20,725 bases of DNA from assembly GCA_000434195.1 (NCBI GenBank), contig HF994409.1, positions 1-20,725 of the forward strand. Direction: 5' to 3'. The position numbers and the translations under genes were made by a program. The stretch comes from Clostridium sp. CAG:780 (GTDB taxonomy: Bacteria > Bacillota > Clostridia > TANB77 > CAG-508). Under the pieces are notes generated by a model. It was not told where the DNA came from, made no database searches, and saw only the letters and a program-made list of their open reading frames with translations. Positions 13,298-20,725 of the stretch are shown here, in pieces; within the stretch, counting starts at the first letter, position 1; every line of letters starts with the position of its first letter.

Positions 13298-15955
13298 ATG
13301 TGTAAACACGAATTAGAAGGAAAGTTTAATCCACAAGAATTTGAGGACTCAATTTATGAAAATTGGGAAAAGAAAGGATATTTTAAGCCAAGTAATGATA
13401 GAACTAAGAAACCATATACAATAGTTATTCCACCACCAAATATAACTGGAAAATTGCATATGGGACACGCGTTGGATGAAACATTACAAGATATTTTAAT
13501 TAGATATAAAAGAATGTCAGGATACAATGCTTTATGGATTCCTGGTTCAGATCACGCTTCTATTGCAACAGAAGCAAAAATAGTAGCAGCTCTAAAAAAA
13601 GAAGGAATTTCTAAAGAAGATTTAGGAAGAGAAGGATTTTTAGAGAAAGCGTGGGAATGGAAAAAAGAATATGGTGGATTTATAACTGAACAAATAAGAA
13701 AATTAGGAAGTTCTTGTGACTGGGATAGAGAAAGATTCACTATGGATGAGGGGTTAACAAGAGCAGTACAAACAGTTTTTGTTAATTTATACAATAAAGG
13801 GTTAATCTACAAAGGCGAAAGAATGATAAACTGGTGCCCTTATTGTAATACCTCTATATCAGATGCAGAAGTTGAATACGAACAAGAGGCAACTCATCTA
13901 TGGTATATTAAATACCCAATAAAAGGGGAAGAGGGAAGATTTGTAACAGTCGCAACAACAAGGCCTGAAACAATGCTTGGAGATACTGGAGTAGCAGTTA
14001 ATCCAAATGATGAAAGATATAAGGAACTTATTGGTAAAACAGTTATTTTACCAATTATGAATAAAGAAATACCAGTAATTGCAGATGAGTTTGTAGAAAC
14101 TGAATTTGGAACAGGATGCGTTAAATTAACACCAGCGCATGATGTAAATGATTATGAAGCTGGAATTAAGCATAATCTAGATATTGTACAGGTTTTTGAT
14201 GAGAATGGAATAATGAATGATTTAGTTCCAGAATATGAAGGACTAAATATGTATGATGCAAGAAAGAAAATTGTAGAGAAATTACAAGAAATCGGAGCAT
14301 TAGAGAAGATAGAAGATTATACTCATGCTGTAGGAAAATGTTACAGATGTCATAATACGATAGAACCAATGATTTCAAAACAATGGTTTGTAAAGATGGA
14401 ACCTTTAGCAAAACCTGCAATAGAAGCAGTAAAAAATAAAGAAACAGAATTTGTTCCACAAAGATTTGAAAAGACATATTTTCATTGGCTAGAAAATATC
14501 AAAGACTGGTGTATTTCAAGACAATTATGGTGGGGACATAGAATACCAGCATATTACTGTGATGACTGTGGAGAAATAATAGTTTCGATGGATAAACCAG
14601 AGAAATGCACAAAATGTGGAAGCACACATTTAACACAAGATCCAGATACCTTAGACACTTGGTTTAGCTCAGCGCTATGGCCATTTTCAACACTTGGCTG
14701 GCCAGACGACACAGAAGATATGAAATATTTTTATCCGACTGCAACATTAGTAACAGGTTATGATATTATATTCTTCTGGGTAGTAAGAATGATGTTCTCA
14801 GCAATAGAGCATACAGGTCAAGTTCCATTTAAGCACGTATTGATTCATGGAATTGTTAGAGATGCACAAGGAAGAAAAATGTCTAAGAGCTTAGGAAATG
14901 GAATTGATCCAATTGAAATAATAGAAAAATATGGAACAGATGCTTTAAGACTATCATTAGTAATGGGAATAACTCCAGGAAATGATATAAGATATATGCC
15001 TGAAAAACTAGAAGCAAGTTCAAACTTTGCAAATAAATTATGGAATGCAGCTAAATTTGTACTTATGAATATTGAACCAGAGAATATGGATGACACAAAT
15101 ATTGATTTATCAAAGCTTGAATATGAAGATAAATGGATATTATCAAAATTAAACGCTTTGATAAAAGAAGCAACAGCTAATTTAGATAATTTTGATATGG
15201 GAGTATATGCTCAAAAATTATATGATTTTACTTGGAATGAATTTTGCGATTGGTATATAGAAATTGTAAAAACTCGTTTATATAATAAAGAAGAGTCAGA
15301 TAAAGAATCAAGAATAGTAGCTCAAAAGGTTCTAAATAAGGTATTGTGTGATATATTAAAATTGTTACATCCTGTAATGCCATTTATAACAGAAAAAATA
15401 TACAAAGAATTATATAATAATGATGAAAGTATAATGATTTCTTCTTGGCCAACAGCGGATTCAAAATATGATTTTGAAATAGAAGAAGAACATATAGAAG
15501 AGATCAAAAAATTAATTGTTCAAATAAGAAATATAAGAACAAATATGAATATTCATCCTTCTAAGAAATCAGAATTGATTTTTATAACAGAAGATTCAGA
15601 GTTTGAAAAATTATTAAATTCTTCTAAAGCATGGATTGAAAAATTAGGATTTGCTGATAATATAAAGATAGAAAAAGATGAAAGCAATCTTCCAAAGAGA
15701 GCAATATCTGCTATGGCAAATGGAATTTCTGTATATATACCTTTTGAGGAATTAATAAATATTGAAGAGGAAAGAGCAAAATTAGAGCAAGAAATAAAAA
15801 AATTACAAGCAGAGGTAGAAAGAGGAACAAAGATGCTTTCAAATCCAGGCTTTGTAAATAAAGCACCAGCAGAGAAAGTAGAAGAAGAAAAAGAAAAATT
15901 GCAAAAATATAAAGATATGCTTGAAGATACAAAATCAAGATTAGCACAATTATAA
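13298..15955 (+). CDS. valS: Valyl-tRNA synthetase
   Basis: Class I aminoacyl-tRNA synthetase charging tRNA-Val. 885 residues, full length. Features: PPPNITGKLHMGHALD with the HIGH-type motif HMGH (54-57); zinc-type pairs CPYC, CYRC, CDDC and CTKC; CP1 editing domain with TTRPETMLGDTGVAVNP and GTGCVKLTPAHDVNDYE; the Val-specific KQWFVKM and RQLWWGHRIPAYYC; KMSKS (527-531); the anticodon-binding helical domain DNFDMGVYAQKLYDFTWNEFCDWYIE; and a C-terminal coiled-coil arm of ~70 residues (EEERAKLEQEIKKLQAEVERG onward). AAGGAGG precedes the ATG. Expression is controlled by the T-box leader immediately upstream. Confidence 0.98.
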   Translation: MCKHELEGKFNPQEFEDSIYENWEKKGYFKPSNDRTKKPYTIVIPPPNITGKLHMGHALDETLQDILIRYKRMSGYNALWIPGSDHASIATEAKIVAALKKEGISKEDLGREGFLEKAWEWKKEYGGFITEQIRKLGSSCDWDRERFTMDEGLTRAVQTVFVNLYNKGLIYKGERMINWCPYCNTSISDAEVEYEQEATHLWYIKYPIKGEEGRFVTVATTRPETMLGDTGVAVNPNDERYKELIGKTVILPIMNKEIPVIADEFVETEFGTGCVKLTPAHDVNDYEAGIKHNLDIVQVFDENGIMNDLVPEYEGLNMYDARKKIVEKLQEIGALEKIEDYTHAVGKCYRCHNTIEPMISKQWFVKMEPLAKPAIEAVKNKETEFVPQRFEKTYFHWLENIKDWCISRQLWWGHRIPAYYCDDCGEIIVSMDKPEKCTKCGSTHLTQDPDTLDTWFSSALWPFSTLGWPDDTEDMKYFYPTATLVTGYDIIFFWVVRMMFSAIEHTGQVPFKHVLIHGIVRDAQGRKMSKSLGNGIDPIEIIEKYGTDALRLSLVMGITPGNDIRYMPEKLEASSNFANKLWNAAKFVLMNIEPENMDDTNIDLSKLEYEDKWILSKLNALIKEATANLDNFDMGVYAQKLYDFTWNEFCDWYIEIVKTRLYNKEESDKESRIVAQKVLNKVLCDILKLLHPVMPFITEKIYKELYNNDESIMISSWPTADSKYDFEIEEEHIEEIKKLIVQIRNIRTNMNIHPSKKSELIFITEDSEFEKLLNSSKAWIEKLGFADNIKIEKDESNLPKRAISAMANGISVYIPFEELINIEEERAKLEQEIKKLQAEVERGTKMLSNPGFVNKAPAEKVEEEKEKLQKYKDMLEDTKSRLAQL

Positions 15956-15959
15956 AAAT

Positions 15960-15990
15960 AAGGGGCAAGGCTTAAAGCTTTGCTCCTTTT
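15960..15990. terminator. Terminator shared by valS and the convergent TetR gene
   Basis: AAGGGGCAAGGCT pairs with AGCTTTGCTCCTT (two G-T wobbles, short TAA loop), followed by T residues rightwards and preceded by A residues, so it can act in both directions. It starts 5 nt after the valS stop and abuts the TetR stop codon. Confidence 0.8.
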
Positions 15991-16576
15991 AAGTTTGTTC
16001 TCTTAAAATATTTCTTATAATAGAGTATAGATAAGGCTTGTATTCTTCTAGTGTAAGAGGTTCGGAATATAAGATAGAACTGAAACCTGTTGAACTTACA
16101 AGCTCTATTATTGTAAATAAAGTAACCTTAGGATTTTTTAAATTAATGTTATTCTTATTTACTGTATCTATGAATTTTTCATACAAAGTTTCCTCGTTAC
16201 TTTCTATATCTGGAAGTTTTGAAATAGCACTGTTAAATAAACCAAATGATAAATTCTTTGATATAAGTTTAAGTAGTATTTTATTTTTATTTAGTTCATC
16301 TAATATATAATTTATTATATATATAATTTGATCCTCGAAATTTTGAATATAGCTATTTTCTAGAGCAACTAACGCATCGGAAAACAGTTTGCTAGAACAG
16401 TTAGCTATTACTTTATCTCTGATATCATATTTATCTTTAAAGTACAAGTAAAAAGTACCTTTGCCAACTCCTGCCGAATCTGCAATGTCTTGTATAGAAG
16501 TATTGTTTACACCTTTCTTAGTAAATAAATCGAATGCAGTAGTTAGTAATCTATTTTCTTTATCTTTTTTATCCAT
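15989..16576 (-). CDS. TetR/AcrR family transcriptional repressor
   Basis: 195 residues, the usual TetR length. The N-terminal helix-turn-helix is clear: LLTTAFDLFTKKGVNNTSIQ, then DIADSAGVGKGTFYLYFKDK (residues ~10-49). The remaining ~140 residues form the all-helical ligand/dimer domain, which is not conserved enough to name an inducer. It is divergent from the MMPL exporter gene. A TGAC-N5-GTCA palindrome overlaps its own -35 box, and two more lie in the exporter promoter, so it probably represses both itself and the exporter until an exported compound binds it. AGAGG precedes the ATG on the minus strand. Confidence 0.92.
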   Translation of the reverse strand: MDKKDKENRLLTTAFDLFTKKGVNNTSIQDIADSAGVGKGTFYLYFKDKYDIRDKVIANCSSKLFSDALVALENSYIQNFEDQIIYIINYILDELNKNKILLKLISKNLSFGLFNSAISKLPDIESNEETLYEKFIDTVNKNNINLKNPKVTLFTIIELVSSTGFSSILYSEPLTLEEYKPYLYSIIRNILREQT

Positions 16577-16608
16577 AATTATTACCTCTTTATTTAATAA
16601 CTTATTAC

Positions 16609-16638
16609 ATTATACCACATAAACTGACAAATAGTCAA
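16609..16638 (-). promoter_or_regulatory. TetR gene promoter with overlapping operator O1
   Basis: Reading the minus strand: -35 TTGACT (16638-16633), 18-bp spacer, -10 TATAAT (16614-16609). The palindrome TGACTATTTGTCA (16637-16625) overlaps the -35 box and first part of the spacer, a position suited to autorepression. Confidence 0.75.
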
Positions 16639-16732
16639 CTTTCGAAGAAAATTATATAAAACCAAAATCCTATAGGAAATAAAGGAAGACAATGCTTTTT
16701 GCTTAAATTTTAGAAAAAATTAGTAAAAACTA

Positions 16733-16761
16733 TTGACTATCAGTCAGAAAAGTTGTAGAAT
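16733..16761 (+). promoter_or_regulatory. Promoter of the exporter operon
   Basis: -35 TTGACT (16733-16738), 17-bp spacer, -10 TAGAAT (16756-16761). Operator O2 covers the -35 box and O3 lies at the expected start of transcription, about 7 bp after the -10. Confidence 0.72.
16734..16746. promoter_or_regulatory. TetR operator O2
   Basis: The 13-bp palindrome TGACTATCAGTCA (TGAC-N5-GTCA) overlaps the -35 box of the exporter promoter. It differs from O1 mainly in the centre, as expected for sites of one dimeric repressor. Confidence 0.72.
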
Positions 16762-16767
16762 ACAAAA

Positions 16768-16780
16768 TGACCGTTGGTCA
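16768..16780. promoter_or_regulatory. TetR operator O3
   Basis: The 13-bp palindrome TGACCGTTGGTCA has five paired bases in each arm (TGACC/GGTCA). It starts 34 bp after O2, a little over three helical turns, and covers the start of transcription. Confidence 0.72.
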
Positions 16781-16810
16781 TAAAATGTATAAGGAGGATT
16801 TATAAACAAA

Positions 16811-18898
16811 ATGAAAACTACAAACAAATTCGGACACTTTATTTGCAAGTATAGAAAAGCAATTTTAATTATTTCGTTGATATTATTAATACCTTCAATA
16901 ATTGGTATTAAAGCAACAAAAATAAATTATGATATTTTAACATACTTGCCAAAAGATATAGAAACAATTGAAGGGCAAGATATTCTTGCAAAAGATTTTA
17001 ATTTGGGTTCGTTTTCTATATTAATAGTAAATGACAAAATGCCAACAAAAGATATATTAAAAATGGAAGAAAAAATAAAGGAAATAGATTGCGTAGACAA
17101 AGTAATTGGTGCAAGCGATATTTTAGGAACAACAATTCCACAAGATATGTTACCAGACGACATAAAGGATGAACTTAACAAACAAGGAACTACTCCTATT
17201 TTAGTAACATTTACAAGTGGAATGGGAGAAGAAGATACTATAAACGCAATAACTAAAATAAGAGAAATAGCAGATAGTCAATGTAAAGTTAGTGGTATTT
17301 CTGCAATGGCAACAGATATAAAGTACTTACTAGACTCTGAAATGGCTTTATATGTTGTAATTGCAGTTGTACTTTGTATTATAATATTGGAACTTGCACT
17401 AGACTCTTTTGCAGTACCAGTTATTCTTTTAGTAGGAATTGGTATGGCTGTCTTATACAATATGGGAAGCAATGTTATGCTTGGTCAGATATCTTATCTT
17501 ACAAAAGCAGTTGCAAGTGTGTTACAGCTAGGTGTAACAATGGACTTCTCGATATTCTTATATCATAGTTATCAAAAAGAGAAAGAAAGTATCAAAGATA
17601 TATATGAAGCAATGGCAAAAGCTATAAATTCAACACTTGTATCAGTACTTGGAAGCTCATTAACAACAATTGCAGGATTTTTAGCACTATGTACAATGAA
17701 GCTAGAAATAGGAAAAGATATAGGTTTAGTAATGGCAAAAGGTGTGCTAATTGGACTAATCAGTGTTGTTACAATATTACCAGCAATGATACTTGTATTT
17801 GATAAATTGATTCAAAAAACAAAACACAAAGAAATATTGCCACAATTTAAACACTTACAAGACTTTGTAGTAAAACATTATAAGATTATTACAATAATAT
17901 TTGTAATATTAGCAATACCAGCTATATATGGAAATGCTAATGTTAAGGTATATTATAATTTGAATAAATCGTTACCAGATACATTATTAAGTACTCAGGC
18001 TAACAATGACTTGTCAAATATATACAATATGAAATCTACACAAATAGTGCTAGTGGATAAAAACTTAAAGGACTCAACAGTAAACAATATGCTAGAAGAA
18101 ATAGATAAGCTAGATGGAGTTGAGTGGTCTATTTCAAAGAGCAAGATTACAAATGGATTAATACCAAATTCTGTTTTACCAGATGATATAAAAGATGTTT
18201 TTGAAAGTGATAAATATCAATTAGTGTTAATCAATTCTAGTGTTGAGAATGCAACAGATGAAGCTAATGAATTAATAAATACTATAAATGGAATAGTAAA
18301 GAAATATGATGAAAGCGCTATACTAGCAGGTGAAGGACCTTTGATGAAAGATCTAGTAGAGATTGCGGATATTGATTTCAATAGTGTAAATATAACATCA
18401 ATTTTAGTAATATTTGTAATAATGATATTTGTATTCAAATCACCAACAATACCAGTATTATTAATAGCAGTTATAGAATTTGCAATATTTGTTAATATGT
18501 CAGTAGCCTTTTACACAAATCAAACATTGCCATTCGTAGCATCAATAATAATAGGAACAATACAATTAGGAGCTACGGTTGATTATGCAATATTAATGAC
18601 AAATAAATTCCTAGACGCAAGAATAGCAGGAAAAACAAAGAAAGAAGCTGTTTATTATGCATTAGATAATTCAGTAAAATCTATAATTGTAAGTGCTTCG
18701 TGTTTCTTCGCAGCAACTTGTGGAGTTTCAATAATATCAGACATTGACTTAGTAGGAGCAATTTGTACATTAATTTCAAGAGGTGCAATAATTAGTATGA
18801 TTTCGGTAATTTTTGTATTGCCATCATTATTAATAATATTTGATAAATTAATTTGTAAAACAACAAAAAGAACAAGAAAAGCAGATATAAAATTTTAG
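16811..18898 (+). CDS. MMPL/RND family exporter
   Basis: 695 residues with the two-fold repeat of RND permeases: one N-terminal helix (~18-32), an external domain, then five helices, and the same again from ~350. The repeat is visible as TYLPKDIE with KSLPDTLL, and MLPDDIKDEL with VLPDDIKDVF. Charged membrane residues sit in GVTMDFSIFLYHSYQKEKES and GATVDYAILMTNKFLDAR, matching the proton-relay Asp of MMPL proteins. Substrate could be a drug, fatty acid or lipid; nothing here decides. AAGGAGG lies 13 nt before ATG, slightly long but without an alternative start. It is controlled by the divergent TetR repressor and followed after 12 nt by the secreted heptad-repeat gene in the same operon. Confidence 0.92.
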   Translation: MKTTNKFGHFICKYRKAILIISLILLIPSIIGIKATKINYDILTYLPKDIETIEGQDILAKDFNLGSFSILIVNDKMPTKDILKMEEKIKEIDCVDKVIGASDILGTTIPQDMLPDDIKDELNKQGTTPILVTFTSGMGEEDTINAITKIREIADSQCKVSGISAMATDIKYLLDSEMALYVVIAVVLCIIILELALDSFAVPVILLVGIGMAVLYNMGSNVMLGQISYLTKAVASVLQLGVTMDFSIFLYHSYQKEKESIKDIYEAMAKAINSTLVSVLGSSLTTIAGFLALCTMKLEIGKDIGLVMAKGVLIGLISVVTILPAMILVFDKLIQKTKHKEILPQFKHLQDFVVKHYKIITIIFVILAIPAIYGNANVKVYYNLNKSLPDTLLSTQANNDLSNIYNMKSTQIVLVDKNLKDSTVNNMLEEIDKLDGVEWSISKSKITNGLIPNSVLPDDIKDVFESDKYQLVLINSSVENATDEANELINTINGIVKKYDESAILAGEGPLMKDLVEIADIDFNSVNITSILVIFVIMIFVFKSPTIPVLLIAVIEFAIFVNMSVAFYTNQTLPFVASIIIGTIQLGATVDYAILMTNKFLDARIAGKTKKEAVYYALDNSVKSIIVSASCFFAATCGVSIISDIDLVGAICTLISRGAIISMISVIFVLPSLLIIFDKLICKTTKRTRKADIKF

Positions 18899-18910
18899 GA
18901 GGTTTTAGAA

Positions 18911-20626
18911 ATGGATAAGAATAAAATATTTACAAAAATAATTGCTACATCTTTGATATTCTCAATAGGAGTTATTAGTTCATCAGAGGTAATGGCATAT
19001 ACAAAAGAAGAAACTGTATATAGTAAATTAGACTCTCAAGGAAATTCATATGATACAGTAGTAAGTGAACATATTAAAAATACAGACAAAGAACAATTAT
19101 TAAAAGATATGTCTGAACTATTAGAAATTACAAATGTTAATGGAGATGAAGAGTTTAAACAAGATGGAAATTCGTTAGAATGGCAAGCTTGTGGAAATGA
19201 TATCTATTATCAAGGAAAAATAAATAAAACTCTTCCAATAACTAGTAAAATAACATATACACTAGATGGTGAAGAAATTTCTGCGAAGGACTTAGCTGGA
19301 AAGAGCGGTAAGGTTACTATAACAATTGAATATGAAAACAAGGAACAAAGAAGAGTAAAAGTTAATGGAAAATATGTACAAATGTATGTACCTTTTGTAG
19401 TAATGGCTGGAACAATATTTGATAATACTAAAGCTAGCAACATTGAAATTACAAATGGTAAAGTTGTAGACAATGGACAAAAAACAACAGTAGTAGCATT
19501 AGCTTGCCCTGGACTTGAAGAAAGTCTAGGAACAAAAGAAAACTTTTTGCCAGACTTAAATAAAATAGAAATCACATTAGATGCAAAAGACTTTGAAATG
19601 GAAAATATTATGTCTTATGCTACACCAAAAGTATTTGAAAACATTGATTTATCAAATATGGATCAACTAAACGAAATTTATAGCAAGATATCAGAATTAC
19701 AAACAGCATCAAACAAACTAGTAGATGGAACAGAAGAATTAAAGAATGGCGCTAGTGCACTAGATGAAGGCGTTAGCGAAGTAAGTACAGGACTTAATTC
19801 TCTAAAATCAGGAGTTGAACAAGGAAAACAAAAAGCTACTAGCCAATTAACTCAAAGTGCAAAAGTTTTATCTGATGGGGTAGATCAAATAATTGCTGGA
19901 AAAGATCAAGAAACAGAATTAATAAAGAAAAAAGTAATTGAAGGTGGAAACACAACTCTTGCAAATGGATTAAAACAAAACATTCCAAGTGCAGTAGAAG
20001 GAAAAATAAATTCTTTAATGGAAAGTAAGATTACACAAATGGTAAAGAATGGACAAATAACACCAGAAGTTGCAATGACTTTAAAGAGTTCTTTATCAAT
20101 GACGGAAGAAGAAAAAGTAGCATTAGCTAGTGGATTATCAACTGCAATAGATGGAGCTGTACAACAAGCAACAACAGCTCAAGAAAAAGGTCTAGACACA
20201 ATAAATAATGCAGGGCTAGCAGACAGCTCATCAAAACCAGGAGTAAAAGCAGGTTTATATGCTTTAAAATCTCAAGCAACAACAAACATAGAAAACGGAA
20301 CTAAACAAATCGCTAACGGATTTGACAGTATAGTAGATGGAACAGATGAAATACTTGCTGGGACATCAAAGCTAAAAGCTGGAAGCAACGCACTTGCAGA
20401 AGGTAGCTCAACTTTATCAGATGGAATGAAAGAATTTAATGATGGAGGAATTAGCAAAGTTGTTTCTTATATCAATGGAGATTTAAAAGATATTCAAGAA
20501 AGAGCTGAGAAACTACAAGAATTAGCAGATTCTTATAATAGCTTTGCAGGACTTGCAGAAAATGAGGAAGGAAATGTTAAATTTATCTTTATAGTTGACA
20601 AAATAAGAAAAATTGAAGAAGAATAG
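18911..20626 (+). CDS. Secreted heptad-repeat (LxxG-type) partner of the MMPL exporter
   Basis: 571 residues. A signal peptide (residues 1-29, cleavage after VMA) leads into a beta-rich region of ~220 residues (WQACGNDIYYQGKINKTLPITSKITYTLDGEEI ... GKVTITIEYEN). Two blocks of leucine/glycine heptads follow: about 265-310 (NKLVDGTEELKNGASALDEG) and about 460-510 (NGFDSIVDGTDEILAGTSKL, ALAEGSSTLSDG). These repeats are those of the YhgE/Pip-like and X3-Leu-X2-Gly heptad proteins often coupled to MMPL transporters in Gram-positive bacteria. Unlike many of those, no C-terminal membrane helix is visible; the chain ends in charged KIRKIEEE. AGGAGG overlaps the upstream stop codon. It probably works outside the membrane with the exporter. 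Exact function is unknown. Confidence 0.85.
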   Translation: MDKNKIFTKIIATSLIFSIGVISSSEVMAYTKEETVYSKLDSQGNSYDTVVSEHIKNTDKEQLLKDMSELLEITNVNGDEEFKQDGNSLEWQACGNDIYYQGKINKTLPITSKITYTLDGEEISAKDLAGKSGKVTITIEYENKEQRRVKVNGKYVQMYVPFVVMAGTIFDNTKASNIEITNGKVVDNGQKTTVVALACPGLEESLGTKENFLPDLNKIEITLDAKDFEMENIMSYATPKVFENIDLSNMDQLNEIYSKISELQTASNKLVDGTEELKNGASALDEGVSEVSTGLNSLKSGVEQGKQKATSQLTQSAKVLSDGVDQIIAGKDQETELIKKKVIEGGNTTLANGLKQNIPSAVEGKINSLMESKITQMVKNGQITPEVAMTLKSSLSMTEEEKVALASGLSTAIDGAVQQATTAQEKGLDTINNAGLADSSSKPGVKAGLYALKSQATTNIENGTKQIANGFDSIVDGTDEILAGTSKLKAGSNALAEGSSTLSDGMKEFNDGGISKVVSYINGDLKDIQERAEKLQELADSYNSFAGLAENEEGNVKFIFIVDKIRKIEEE

Positions 20627-20645
20627 ACAAAATATAAATAAAAAG

Positions 20646-20690
20646 AAATCTAACTTACAGATGAAAATCTGGTAAGTTAGATTATTTTTT
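20646..20690 (+). terminator. Terminator of the exporter operon
   Basis: AATCTAACTTACAGAT (20647-20662), loop GAAA, then ATCT-G-GTAAGTTAGATT (to 20683) forms a 16-bp stem with one bulged G. T residues follow. The remaining 35 bases of the window show nothing recognisable. Confidence 0.85.
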
Positions 20691-20725
20691 ATGTGCAAAA
20701 ACTTTTTTAATTAAATATATAATTT

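Noticed and set aside
17374..17568. Alternative-frame open reading frame inside the MMPL gene
   Set aside because: It lies wholly within a clear MMPL coding region and has no ribosome site or recognisable motif.

Overview
The window is AT-rich, low-GC DNA from a Bacillota bacterium, most likely class Clostridia. Supporting evidence: strong AGGAGG-type ribosome binding sites, sigma-A style promoters, a T-box leader in front of valS, a YtvI-like AI-2E family membrane protein (a family tied to sporulation) and clostridial-style small proteins. No tRNA, rRNA, CRISPR array, insertion sequence or phage gene was seen. Most genes are ordinary chromosomal genes in short transcription units with recognisable promoters and intrinsic terminators.

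Layout. 1-2450: a DUF4153-like membrane protein converges on a thymidine kinase (tdk, minus strand) across a shared hairpin. 2418-5340: uvrA with its own promoter and terminator. 5359-7465: a self-contained, visibly GC-richer cassette encoding a 631-residue protein. It has a ClpA/ClpC-like N domain and first AAA+ module joined directly to an FtsH-type (M41) zinc peptidase domain, with no membrane segment. This is the most unusual gene in the window. 7483-9635: a cytidylate-kinase-like gene and murD in one operon. 9686-10961: a small unrecognised clostridial protein, a roughly 215-nt nested palindromic element that looks like a structured RNA, and a very cysteine-rich CBS-pair protein. 11023-12127: a YtvI/AI-2E family membrane protein split by a +1 frameshift. 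12181-12729: a membrane-anchored protein resembling the C-terminal domain of the YcgQ/TIGR03943 family. 12778-13242: a candidate small RNA with promoter and terminator, then the valine T-box leader. 13298-15955: valS. 15989-20690: a TetR regulator divergent from an MMPL/RND exporter plus a secreted heptad-repeat protein, with three TGAC-N5-GTCA operators in the shared control region.

How parts work together. The TetR/MMPL/heptad-repeat group reads as a repressor-controlled export module. The T-box ties valS expression to uncharged tRNA-Val. Two genes (9727 and 12181) have Shine-Dalgarno sequences buried in the 3' arm of nearly identical 13-bp hairpins that also look like terminators, which suggests a shared expression-control device. 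The Clp-FtsH fusion has its own promoter, leader and terminator, and appears to be a soluble ATP-dependent protease acquired by transfer.

All assignments come from reading motifs by eye. No database search was possible.
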